Of a DNA stretch of 64,000 nt, positions 44,430-56,358 are shown one piece after another. The notes beneath the pieces were generated by a model. That model had not been told where the DNA came from, made no database searches, and saw only the letters and a program-made list of their open reading frames with translations. Every line of letters begins with the position of its first letter. The first letter of the stretch is position 1. The stretch comes from Acorus gramineus (Eukaryota > Streptophyta > Magnoliopsida > Acorales > Acoraceae). The translations under genes were made by a program, and so were the position numbers. The DNA lies in contig JAUJYN010000028.1 in the NCBI GenBank assembly GCA_030737835.1, positions 2,170,001 to 2,234,000 on the forward strand. The letters are read 5' to 3'.

Positions 44430-45129
44430 CTGGGGCACCATGGATAAATATTGACATATTGTAATGTGTATATCATGCGAGCATGATTAAATTGTAGAAT
44501 GCATGTTACCCTAGACTTTGCATGTTAGGGACTTGCACCCTTAGGATATGTGTATGAGCCATGCAGCATGTCCCCTGGTTCCTTGTTAGGAAGCCCGACC
44601 GATGCATGTGCCCTACTAGTTTATTTATTAAATTAAATGCTAGTATTTTGTTAAATTGCATGTTATAGTGAATATTATAGGGGAGGGGCCTTGCGAGGAC
44701 AGCGGTGAGACCCGGGTTAGGGTACACCGTGTTCCTTGTTTGGTTGTCGGGGTGTCCTATAACGGGAACTCACGCTGCCCTCCCGAGTTTCTTTCCCCAA
44801 CAATATTCCACCTTGTTATAACCTTATGCATGTTCCCCGCATCGTAGTTATGCGCCCTGGTGGGTTCTGAGGAATTCAGAACATTAGTGTTGTTATGATG
44901 TGTTATCTGCGGATCCGAGTGGATCATATGCGATGGATAGGCTGTTCTGTTCCCTTCGTTGGATCCTTTAGAGACTACCTCAGCGTTAGACAGGTTGTCC
45001 CGTGCAGGGGCTCCCATTAGTAGGCGCCTCCTGATTTGGTGAAGGACTGTGATGAACATGGGAGTGGCCAAACGACCTACAGAGTGAGGAGAGACTATCG
45101 GTGGACCAAGGGTGACCAACAGCCTAGTC

Positions 45130-45486
45130 AGTCCCAAGAGCCTATGTCACCCGTTGTAGGGTGAGGGTGAGGGTGTAGTGGGTTGGCGATGAGCGACCCG
45201 CTGGATTTGTCAATGGATGATTGTCAGTCCCAATATCCTATGTCACTCCTGTTGAGGGGTGAGGGTGAGGGTGTAGTAGGTTGGCGATAGCGACCTGCTG
45301 GATTGGTGTAGTTAGTCCCAATATCCTTAGTCACCCCTTGAGGGGTGAGGGTGAGGGTGTAGTGGGTTGGCGGAAGCGACCCACCGGATTTGTGATTGGA
45401 TTTTGATTAGTCCCAATATCCTTGGTCACCCATTGAGGGTGAGGGTGAGGGTGAGGGTGAGTGGGTTGGCGTTAGCGACCCACTAG
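45130..45486 (+). repeat. Four tandem 80-96 bp units with GGGTGA runs
   Basis: Units start at about 45130, 45225, 45313 and 45409 with AGTCCCAATATCC. Each holds a GAGGGTGAGGGTGAGGGTG run (four GGG tracts in the fourth, enough for a G-quadruplex) and an inverted repeat GTGGGTTGGCG/CGACCCAC. Copy number varies between LTRs: two in J, three in B. Confidence 0.85.
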
Positions 45487-46024
45487 TTTGAGGAATTGTT
45501 GTTATTTGTGGCTATGATAATGTGGTTGTGGATGTTAAGGATTATCTGGTTGTGGTCAATATTGTCTGTGATGCTTGGGTTGTGCCGTTCACTGAGCGTG
45601 TGGCTCACCCCTCGCACAATATTTTTCTTCAGTGTCATCTGAGTCGGATCTGGAGGAGGAGCTCCCCGAGGGACTTCATCAGTAGCGGAGTAGCGCCACG
45701 TCCCGCGAGTTGCAGAGACTATCAGCATCCCTTGTACCTGTATGTATTATTTTCCGTGCTTGGGCACGCGTTTTGTGTTGTATTTGGATGTCTTTGCATG
45801 TATATTGGCTCTCACAGGACATGTGATTATGTATGGAATCTGTAGTGTGTTTTGATTACAGATTCAGTCTTAGTTATCCGCATTTGGTGTATATATCATG
45901 TCAGCCCTGCTTTTGTTGTCTGTGTGTCATTCTGGCTGCTTGTGTATGATATTATTGACCTCCTGTGTAGATTCTGATATTATATATACACTTGCCGCGT
46001 CTCGGGGACGCCCGGGGCGTGACA

Positions 46025-46289
46025 GGGCTCCCATCTGTAGGTACCTCCGATGTGTTCGGACAGTGCTGATCGTGGGAGTAGACCAGGCGAGCTACGGAGT
46101 GGAGGAGAGGCTATCGGTGGACCAAGGGTGATTAACAGCCTAGTCAATCCCAAAAGACCCATGTCACCCCTTGAGGGTGAGGGTGAGGGTGTGGTGGGTC
46201 GGCGATGTAACGACCCACTGGATTGTGTAGTTACTCCCGTTTAGGGACTGTGATTATTTTAGGGATTATATGTGTTGCGTTGCATAGTT
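46025..46289 (+). mobile_element. LTR K fragment c
   Basis: Begins with the GGGCT duplication of LTR L and matches 30945-31210 of LTR O. It stops at GTTGCATAGTTG, where unrelated sequence begins, so the sense 3' quarter of the LTR is missing. Confidence 0.88.
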
Positions 46290-47267
46290 GGTAGATTTTA
46301 TAAAGGGAAGGGAGATAGATCATTTTATGAAATAATTAATGTGATTTTAAATATTTAATTTCCGATTGGTATTTGACTAACGTCAATATTGATTGAGTTA
46401 TATGGTGGAGTTTCACATTTGAATATAACCCCTAAATTGGTATTGCATGGTGGATTCTAAAACCCTAGTTATCTTTTTATATTAATATTCATTTTTAAAA
46501 AAAATAAAAAAAATAAACCTTCATCAATCTTCCTGTCTAATTCGATTAGTTAAATCAATTAATAATCAACCCGTATTTGCTAGATCTATACTTCTGTAAT
46601 GATCCGTGCACTTGCGGTAATTAATAACAACTTTAATAATCAATCATGTTTTTGGCGCCGTTGTCAGGGAATTGTTTCATATTATATTTGATGTTGATTT
46701 ATCTTTCGGATTAGTTTTTTTTTTTCTTTACTTTTGCTGATTTTTTCTCTTCATATTTTGCAGGATATCAAGAACCTACAAGAACACAACAAAGAATGGT
46801 GTAAGGCTTAGACCATTCTTTCTCTAAACGAGTATCCAAAAGTGTTCGAAGGCGACCCTAAGGTGAACCATTTCATCACGGCAAAAAAGTGGATTTAATT
46901 CTTCCCTCACTGTGTGTGAGTTGTGAGTATTTCATTCACCCACGAATCTTCTGCAAGTGGGTTACTTTTGGGGTTGATTGGGATTTTTGGTGTGTGCATT
47001 TTTCAATTAGCATACATTAATTAATCCATCTAAGGGTTGTCCCACATAACATAAGGTGGGGATTTCATCGCCCTTCCTTGGCCCACAAATCATCATCTTG
47101 AGCATTTGTCAAACCCATGAGCCTAATTAAAATAAGATGAAGTAGACTTGGCCCTAGGTTTTCGAGCTCAATAGGACAAGAGACGCCAAGAGATACTCCA
47201 GTGAGCCATTAACCATTTAATGATGTCTAGGAAAGTGATTTCATAAGGTTTCTACCTTAAAGGACGT
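46290..47267 (+). mobile_element. Athila/Tat-like fragment: LTR 3' end, PBS and leader
   Basis: AT-rich sequence unlike its neighbours. 46652-46670 reads TTGGCGCCGTTGTCAGGGA, close to the PBS complementary to tRNA-Asp used by Athila/Tat Ty3/gypsy elements. The preceding GATCCGTGCACTTGCGG is also typical of that group's LTR end. After the PBS come about 600 bp of leader without a recognisable gag start. Element E is inserted at 47268. Confidence 0.78.
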
Positions 47268-50200
47268 TGTTATGCCTGTGTAAGTCGGAGCGCTCTGATC
47301 GAAAATTTGGGTACATAATTTTTCCTCCTCGAAGTTATGTATTTCTGATTTGGTATTTGGATTTGATTTTGTTAAAATCCAAGATGGAGAGGTTTAAATA
47401 TGATTTTATTATGAGATGCTCAGTTTTGAGTTAGCTTTCGTACAAAAGTGGAATTAGGTCAACTGGATTCATGTAGTAAAAGTTATGGGTATTTTACCAA
47501 GTATACCCGGGGATGCAAATTCTGGCAGCAGGCCTGTTCAATGTTTAGCTCACATTTTGGAATAGCTGGAGAGATTATTTGATCTTGGCATAAACATGAA
47601 AGTTGTAGATAAGCTTCTTGGCTTTCCAACGGATTTTGAATTGTGCAATTCGGAGCTATATCGAGGAAGTTATGGCTGTTCTAGTGAAGCATGTAAAGAA
47701 TTTCTAGTCAAGGATGAATTGGTCATTTCTATCCCTCTTTTAGATATTTATTTGCCCAAAGTATCTCTCTCTCTCTCTCCCCCTCCCACTCCCCACGTCA
47801 GTTTCTTGGCTCTCTCTTCTCTCTTTCACACACACCCCCCATGTGTTTGTATTAATTCCCCAAAGAGAAGAGAAGGAGAAGGTGCAAGTGCAAGAAAAGT
47901 TTTGTGTAAGTGTTGTTGTAGTTGTTGATCTCCCCTCTCTCAAGCACCCTTTCATGAACTTTCCCCCCCCTGATTTTCAGCCAAGAAGGAGGCTGAGGAG
48001 GCTGAAGAGGTGGTGGTGGTTGAGGTGGCCGTGGGCGCGTCGAGAGCCCCGCATCTCCCCCTTTCCGTTTCCCTCTTTTGGTAAGTCCTCTTCCCCTTCT
48101 TTTTGATTTTTAGGGCTATTGGGATGGTTGGGGAGGTCATGCATGCTAGGTAGATGAGTTAGAGTGTGTGTGAGGGGTTGGGGAGGGTTAAAAAGGGGTA
48201 AGGGTTGGCTGGGCGCGCGTTTGGGGTTGTCTGCGCGCGTGCGCGCGCAGGTGCGCGCGCAGGCGGGCGCGCAGACGTGCGTGGGCGTGTGCGCGCGGGT
48301 GCGCGCGGGTGCTGGCGCGAGCGGGGGTGCGTGCAGGGAGTGCGCGCGCGAGCGTGCTCGTGCGTGGGGCAGTGCGCCTGGGCGTGCGTCTGGGCGCGGG
48401 GCTGGGGGCCAGTGTGCGCGCGTGCTGGGGCATGTGCGGGGCTTCCTAGGGTCTCCGGTAGGTGCTGGGGCACCCGGGCATGCGTGCGTACGGGCGTGCT
48501 CGCATGCGTGCGAGCCCGTATGCGTGCATGTCTAAGTCTTGGGTATTTCTAATGATTTCTTAGTGTAAATTGTGATGTTACTCACCAAATTTGATGCCCC
48601 TATTTTGCAGATCTTGTCGGATGGGATGCGCGAGGTCCTGGGTTGTATGGTGAGTGGTTCGATCCAATCCCCCCCCCTCTCGGGATGCGCTCGACGCGTG
48701 TAGTCGCGCGTCGCGCATCGATGGGGCCCCCTAGCTATAATATGTAGATATCTTGCATGCTAGGCTTATATACATGTATTGTATTCATGTATGAATGATT
48801 GTGTTGCATGAGCCCCTCTAGTATGGGCATGTATGTTGTAAATGTGTATGGATGTATAGAATATGGCATGTCTTAGGTAGTATTGTAATACTACTCCCAC
48901 CATATTAATGGGAATATACAGTATGATTAAGTCTGGGTTAATAACGGGCACCTGCCTAATATTCCCTTGTGATAAGACTCGAGGGCGTGGTGTAGCTGTT
49001 GCGCCCATGCTAATGGGGCAAAGCTATGACCAGTTGCATGAGATGATGATCTCTCTTGCCCTCTCCCCCTGAACGAACTGAGTAAGTAGATGCGATTTCC
49101 TACCCGACTCAAGTTCGTTTGGAATATTGGCATGCACCTGTTAGTGCGCGAGATCGCGCTTGACCCTTTCTTTTAAGTTGGCGATATCCAACGGATATTA
49201 GAGTATATTTTGTATGTTTATGTGATTAATGACCATGTATGCATGTTGTATGATTTATTATGATGTAAATATATGATTAGGGAGTATCCCTATGACTAAT
49301 TGATATGTGATCGTGCATATGGTTCATGCACACAGCTAAGATTAAATTCTCCTCTAAAATATATGCGCATGTTAAAACTAATTAGGCCTATCTGAAATAG
49401 GCGTGGGTATGACCCGCTGTCGGGTTGTACCTTATTAGTTAGAGCGCTAGCGATGTAATCGCCTTGTGCATCCGAGCGATGCACTCGTTTGGAATTCAGA
49501 ACAATTTACTCCCACGCTCTTATGGGATTATTTCTATGTGAGAGCAGAGGCAACCCCTTTGTGTCTGAGCGACGCAACGGTGTGGGAGTACAGTAGTATT
49601 CGATATCTCGATAAGTGATTATCGAGAGTAGTTGTTTTCCATTGGGTTCGCTTTGCGAACATGGAATGTTTACTCCCAGTGTTGTCCGTGTTGAGGGGGC
49701 CCGGGTTGTAGCTGTCCTGACAGAGGGCTCCCATCCGTAGGTACCACCAATGCATTCGGGAGCGTACTGATCGTGGGAGTATACCAGGTAGAGGCTACCC
49801 GGGAGAGGGTTAACGAATGATGTTGCGAGCGTGGGTTCGTTCTCCCCTTTGTTGGATCCGATGTAGGGACTCCCCGGCGATTACAGCTGTCCTGACAGAG
49901 GGCTCCCATCCGTAGGTACCACCGATGCATTCGGAAGCGTACTGATCGTGGGAGTATACCAGGTAGAGGCTACGTGGGGAAAGGGCTACCGGTGGACCAA
50001 AAGTTAGAACAGCCTAAGTCACTTCCAAAAGTCCTATGTCACCTCCAGGGGTGAGGGTGAGGATGAGGTGAAGACACATCGCCGCGTGACCCATTCGTTG
50101 TTCGTCCGTTCCCATAGTTGTTGGGTCCGGTTGTGTATCGATGTTAAAAGACATCGTGGGTCAGTTATCTCGATGTAGATGATCTAGTAGTGTTGTGTAG

Positions 50201-50826
50201 ACCAGTAATCCTGGGTCTCCTCGACTAACGGTATGGTCTCTCCCCAAAAGTCCCAAGAGTCTCCCTCCGGGAGTGAGGGTGAGGGTGAGGTTGGTCGCGC
50301 GGCCGCGTGACCCTGTTATCCGTGGGTTTCCACCCATGTTTTCCTTGAAAGGAAAGTGCTTATGTGTTGAACTGTTGTATGGTGATTGGTTTCCAGCCAC
50401 TCACTGAGCTTGTAGCTCACCCCTCGCAGACTGTTTCTTTTTAGGGGCAGTGTTGGGCGTGGAGCTGGAGCTTTCCTGTGGCATGGTCTTATGGGCGTAG
50501 AGCGTTCTTCCGACGGGTGGCGAGTGCGAGGCTGTCAGCAGTCCTAGAGTCGTTGTATGTATTGTAAACCGTGCATGTGGCACATGTTGTATTTTCTTTG
50601 GTCTAGACTTGGCTCTCACAGGACAATGATTGTGTATTCGAGTCTGTAATAATGTTTTTGGTTTACAGACATTGTTTATATATTATGCTTCCGCTTTCAG
50701 TCAGTTATCATTATCCTTGCTTTGCCACCTTGTGTGTTGTTGTTGGAGTCTTTATTGACCTCAGGTATTGATAGCTGATATTTTATTATTGCCACGTCTT
50801 AGGGACGGCCGCCCTGGGGCGTGACA
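47268..50826 (+). mobile_element. LTR E5' (type 2)
   Basis: Begins TGTTATGCCTGTGTAAG and ends GGGGCGTGACA before a PBS. 3559 bp. CT microsatellite about 47763-47780. Candidate intron 1 is 48081-48610 (TTTTG|GTAAGT to TTGCAG; CpG tract 48215-48440). Hairpin 48684-48719. Two tandem copies of the GTAGGTACCACC block about 173 bp apart (49712 and 49885). Confidence 0.92.
48684..48719 (+). promoter_or_regulatory. GC-rich hairpin behind second donor (LTR E5')
   Basis: GATGCGC pairs with GCGCATC; the inner stem is GACGCGTG with CGCGCGTC. The E3' copy at 55005-55040 differs by one base in the inner stem and pairs better. Confidence 0.65.
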
Positions 50827-53564
50827 AAAGTTGGTATCAGAGCCTGGTCCTGTCAGAGCCTAAGTCTAGTCGTATAGATGATGAGTCGTAGGATTGTTAT
50901 CCGAGTACTCTTGTTTTAGAAGTTATCTTAGGTTGCTGACATGCCTCCTCGCATCCGTTGACGTGGACGTGACCCCCTGGACCACCCTTAAGTTGTCGAC
51001 TGGGTCGACTGGTTAGGGTCAGTTGTTGGATCCCTTGTTGCAAGATTAAGGCTTGGGTAGGAGATTCTAGCCTAGTAGTGTGATAATGATGAATTGGTCG
51101 CAATTTCTAAGGTATGGATTGCGTCTTGAAAATGGAGCTTCTTTCCCGTGTATCGGTATTGCTGGTAACCATTGAGTTCGCGTGCAGCGCCAGTTTCAAG
51201 TTTTGAGGGTGTGGCGTATTGCTCATTAAGGGGTGATGTCTTCTTCTAGCCTTCCTACTCAGGATTAAGGGGCCTTGCAGGGTCAGCGTTGAGACCCAAG
51301 CTAGGGTACTCCGTGTTCCTTGTTTGGTTGTCGGGATATCCTATATCGGGACCTCATGGTGCCCTGCCAAGGTTCTTTTCCCAGTCAAGGAATACCTTTG
51401 AAGCATCTATAAGATGATGGATTTTTCCTCACTTGGAAGGTGCTGTAGCGAGTGGTGATGCGTACGATCGGGATTGGGTGCATCCTATTGCAGCTTGGTG
51501 GGCGATTGCTTGTGGACTGGGTTCCATAGTGGCATCTGGAGTCGCTTCGATATATCATTGTGTGTTGTAGCTGCCCGGTTGAGGCCAGAGCCCTGTGAGG
51601 TGCTCCCAGATACTATGCTTGTTGGTGCGCCCATATGGCAGAGATAGTAGGCTTGGGAGGCTACCAGGTAGAGGCCACACCGGGAGAGTGCTACTGGATG
51701 ATGTCGAGAGCGTGGACTCCCCGTGATGAATCTGCCCATGGAGTGCAGGATGCTGGAGTTTCAATGGTTACAGTTGAGCGACCTATGTCTGGCGGCATGT
51801 GAAGCAAAGTTGTGGATACTATCGCGTCTTGCCCCACATTGGTCGCAAATAAGGAGACGCGATGCTAGCGTTCGTGATGGGACTCAACCGCCCTATCAGA
51901 TAGATGACGTTGCATAGGCATTGTCGAGGTCCGACGACCCCTTATTGCGTGTCTTGTGGATTAAGTGCGGTTGAGCGGCTTACCAAGCGTGTAAGTGTCA
52001 TCATGAGCGCCAGCCATGCTCGAGGAGCAGAATTTGGACTTAATTGTTCGAGGTGTTGTTTTGATCTCCCCGTGGAGGTTGAAGATCAATTACCTTTGCT
52101 GCAAATCGATGATCTGTTTGACCAGCTCTGGGAGCGGTTGTCTGCTATTAGATCAATCTTCGCACAAGGGTACCATAAGTTGGAGATCCGGGAGTTGGAC
52201 ATCCCGTAGATGGCCTTTCGTGACCGTTTCAGGCACTACGAGTTTTAAGTACTGCTGTCGGGGTTGACGAATGCGCCGGATGCCTTTGAGGATCTCAAAA
52301 GTTTTATTGGGCCTCCGTGGACTACTTTGAGGTAGTCTTCATTGAGATTGCTGTGGTGCGATGAAAAGGCGATATGGGTGACCTTGTTTCCCCAGGTTGG
52401 CATGCCCTCAGGCAAAGTTTGAGAATCATCATTGAGTGGAAAGCGTCAGTCCATCGAGATTCCTCAGTGGACGTGGGAGTGGGGTATCAGGGATTGTTGT
52501 GGACTCGCTAATGTCACGTTCGGGTCACATTGCCATCTAGGTGATCATTGACCGACTGACTAAGTCCGCGCTTCCCTCCCTATCCCACTGATTGAGTCTC
52601 TGGACGCCTTGACGTGGGTTTCACCTTCGCGATTGTTCGTCTTCATGGCACTCCAGTCGGCGCTATTTTCGGTTGAGACGCGAGGGTTACTTTGAGGTTG
52701 TGGCGCAGCCTTGGCAGGCTTTGGCGCGAGCCTCCATTTAAGTATAGTGTTTCATCGCCGATGGACAGCCAGACAATGAGGACGATTCAGACCTTGGAGG
52801 ACATGCTAAGTGCTTGCATGCTCGATGATGAGGGCAGTTGGGTGAGGCACCACCCATTTGTTGGGGTATGCCTGCAAGACGACTGCCATTCGAGCATCCA
52901 GATGGATCTATGAAAGGCACTCTACGGGCGCAGTTTTATACCTCCCTTGTGTTGGGACGGTTGAGGAGCGCCAGTTGGAGGGGCCACAAGTTAGTTGTTT
53001 GACCTTGCGGTGGCCAGGTTGGTTCATGTGTGCATCTGCACCTCCCAGAACCGACAGAAGGGCTACGCAGGTCATCGTCGCCAGGAGCTTACCTTTGGGT
53101 TTGGCGACCATGTTTCGTGAATGTGTCCCAGTTTAAGGGCATCCTATGTTTCGACGTTCGGGGCAAGCTGAGTTGGCTCTTTAATGGGACAGCTTCTCGT
53201 CATTGAGTGGATTGGGGAGGTGGCTTATCATGTAGCCTTTTCCCCACAGCTGGCTCATGCCCACGACGTCATCCTTGTCTCATGGCCGACGCGTTATGTC
53301 CAAGATCCTGCTCATGTCATTCAGTTCGACCGCCTCATCCTCGAGGTGGATTTGTCATTCATGGAGTAGTGGATTGAGGTCAAGGACAATCATGAGAAGA
53401 GGCTCCACGCTAAGACCGTTCCTTTGATTATAGTGTGTTGGTAGGGCCATTCCGGTGCGAAGACCACTTGGGAGCAAAAGCTCTGTGCGAGATACTTGCT
53501 ATATTCGGTCTTCCCTTTGGGTTTCCTTAAATTTCGAGGACTAAATTTCCTAAGGGGGGAAGAA
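50827..53564 (+). pseudogene. Element E interior: PBS, dead gag start, degraded RT and integrase
   Basis: PBS at 50832-50843. The gag start at 50941 stops at codon 7, as in element O; no capsid or CCHC domain remains. The 130-bp module is at about 51255-51390. From about 52060 the sequence recalls RT (IDDLFDQL near 52110, a YKLEIRE-type stretch near 52180). From about 52440 it recalls integrase (SIEIPQW, then IQTLEDML near 52790). Chromodomain-like sequence lies near 53220-53510. Every domain has stops and indels. PPT CCTAAGGGGGGAAGAA at 53549-53564. Confidence 0.83.
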
Positions 53565-56358
53565 TGTTATGCCTGTGTCAGTCGGAGCGCTCTGATTGAA
53601 AATTTGGGTACATAATTTTTTCTCCTAGAAGTTATGTATTTCCGATTTGGTATTTGGATTTGATTTTGTTAAAATCCAAGATGAAGAGGTTTAAATATGA
53701 TTTTATTATGAGATGCTCAGTTTTGAGTTAGCTTTCGTACAAAAGTGGAATTAGGTCAACTGGATTCATGTAGTAAAAGTTATGGGTATTTTACCAAGTA
53801 TACCCCGGGGATGAAAAATTCTGGCAGCAGCCCTGTTCAATGTTTAGCTCACATTTTGGAATAGCTGGAGAGATTGTTTGTTCTTAGTATAAACATGAAA
53901 GTTGTAGATAATCTTCTTGGCTTTCCAACGGATTTTGAATTGTGCAATTCGGACTATATTGAGAAAGTTATGGCTGTTCTAGTGAAGCATGTACAGAATT
54001 TCTAGTCAAGCATGAATAGGTCATTTCTATCCCTCTTTTAGATATTTATTTGCCCAAAATATCTCTCTCTCTCTCTCTCTCTCCCTCCCACTCCCCACGT
54101 CAGATTCTTGGCTCTCTCTTCTCTCTTTCACACACACCCCCCATGTGTTTGTATTAATTCCCCAAAGAGAAGAGAAGGAGAAGGTGTAAGTGCAAGAAAA
54201 GTTTTGTGTAAGTGTTGTTGTAGTTGTTGATCTCCCCTCTCTCAAGCACCTTTCCATGAACTTTCCCCCCCTGATTTTCAGCCAAGAAGGAGGCTGAGGA
54301 GGCTGAAGAGGTAGTGGTGGTGGTGGTGGTGGTTGAGGTGGCCGTGGGCGCGTCGAGAGCCCCGCATCTCCCCCTTTCCGTTTCCCTCTTTTGGTAAGTC
54401 CTCTTCCCCTTTTTTTTATTTTTAGGGCTATTGGGATGGTTGGGGAGGTCATGCATGCTAGGTAGATGAGTTAGAGTGTGTGTGAGGGGTTGGGGAGGGT
54501 TAAAAAGGGGTAAGGGTTGGCTGGGCGCGCGTTTGGGGTTGTCTGCGCGCGCAGGCGCGCGCGAAGAAGGGCGCTGGCAGGCGCAGGCGGGCACGCAGAC
54601 GCGTGCGGGTGCACGCGGAGTGGGCGCGTGGGCGCTGGCGTGCGCGGGGGTGCGTGCGGGGAGGGCGCGCGAGTGCGTGCGAGCATGCGCTCGCGCGGGG
54701 CAGTGAGCCTGGGCGTGCGTCTGGGCGCGGGGCTAGGGGCCAGTGCGCATGTTGGGGCATGCGCGGGGCTACCCAGGGGCTCGGGTAGGTGCTGGGGCAC
54801 CCGGGCATGCGTGCGTGCTCGCATGCGTGCGAGCCCGTATGCGTGCATGTCTAAGTCTTGGGTATTTCTAATGATTTCTTAGTGTAAATTGTGATGTTAC
54901 TCACCAAATTTGATGCCCCTACCTTGCAGATCTCGTCGGATGGGATGCGCGAGGTCCTGGGTTGTATGGTGAGTGGTTCGATCCAATCCCCCCCCCCCTC
55001 TCGGGATGCGCTCGACGCGCGTAGTCGCGCGTCGCGCATCGATGGGGCCCCCTAGCTATAATATGTAGATATCTTGCATGCTAGGCTTATATACATGTAT
55101 TGTATTCATGTATGAATGATTGTGTTGCATGAGCCCCTCTAGTATGGGCATGTATGTTGTAAATGTGTATGGATGTATAGAATATGGCATGGCTTAGGTA
55201 GTATTGTAATACTACTCCCACCATATTAATGGAAATATACAGTATGATTAAGTCTGGGTTAATAACGGGCACCTGCCTAATATTCCCTTGCGATAAGACT
55301 CGAGGGCGTGGTGTAGCTGTTGCGCCCATGCTAATGGGGCAAAGCTATGACCAGTTGCATGAGATGATGATCTCTCTCGCCCTCTCCCCCTGAACGAACT
55401 GAGTAAGTAGATGCGATTTCCTACTCGACTCAGGTTCGTTTGGAATATTGGCATGCACCTGTTAGTGCGCGAGATCGCACTTGACCCTTTCTTTTAAGTT
55501 GGCGATATCCAACGGATATTAGAGTATATTTTGTATGTTTATGTGATTAATGACCATGTATGCATGTTGTATGATTTATTATGATGTAAATATATGATTA
55601 GGGAGTATCCCTTGACTAATTGATATGTGATTGTGCATATGGTTCATGCACACAGCTAAGATTAAATTCTCCTCTAAAATATATGCGCATGTTAAAACTA
55701 ATTAGGCCTATTTGAAATAGGCGTGGGTATGACCCGCTGTCGGGTTGTACCTTATTAGTTAGAGCGCTAGCGATGCAATCGCCCCGTGCATCCGAGCGAT
55801 GCACTCATTTGGAATTCAGGAGAATTCATTAGCTTATGGGATTATTTCTATGTGAGAGCAAAGGCAACCCCTTTGTGTCTGAGCGACGCAACGGTGTGGG
55901 AGTACAGTAGTATTCGATATCTCGATAAGTGATTATCGAGAGTAGTTATTTTCCATTGGGTTCGCTTTGCGAACATGGAATGTTTACTCCCAGTGTTGTC
56001 CGTGTTGAGGGGGCCCGGGTTGTAGCTGTCCTGACAGAGGGCTCCCATCCGTAGGTACCACCGATGCATTCGGGAGCGTACTGATCGTGGGAGTATACCA
56101 GGTAGAGGCTACCCGGGAGAGGGTTAACGAATGATGTTGCGAGCGTGGGTTCGTTCTCCCCTTCGTTGGATCCGATGTAGGGACTCCCCGGCGATTACAG
56201 CTGTCCTGACAGAGGGCTCCCATCCGTAGGTACCACCGATGCATTCGGGAGCGTACTGATCGTGGGAGTATACCAGGTAGAGGCTACGTGGGGGAAAGGG
56301 CTACCAGTGGACCAAGGGTGTAGAACAGTCTAAGTCTCTTCCAAAAGTCTTATCTCAT
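53565..56358 (+). mobile_element. LTR E3' (type 2), interrupted by LTR F
   Basis: Begins TGTTATGCCTGTGTCAG right after the PPT. Closely similar to LTR E5'. Candidate intron 1 is 54394-54929 (CpG tract 54530-54780). Hairpin 55005-55040. It ends at 56358, equivalent to about 50037 in E5', where LTR F starts. Its last 0.8 kb is not seen. Confidence 0.9.

Larger units (their letters stand above)
42918..46024 (+). mobile_element. Solo LTR L (type 1) with TSD GGGCT
   Basis: Begins TGTTATACTTGTGTCAC and ends GGGGCGTGACA. Flanks GGGCT at 42913-42917 and 46025-46029. TATA-like GTATAAGG at about 43183. Palindrome around 43316-43340. Candidate intron 1 is 43507-44328 (CpG tract about 43700-44200); hairpin 44391-44429; 130-bp module about 44680-44800; four tandem G-rich units at 45130-45486. 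Confidence 0.95.

Noticed and set aside
46652..46670. TTGGCGCCGTTGTC as a tRNA gene piece
   Set aside because: Only the 18-19 base PBS complement is present; no cloverleaf or A/B boxes.
51723..51917. Short ORF in the interior of element E as a host gene exon
   Set aside because: No recognisable motif, bounded by degraded retroelement sequence, and no splice context of its own.
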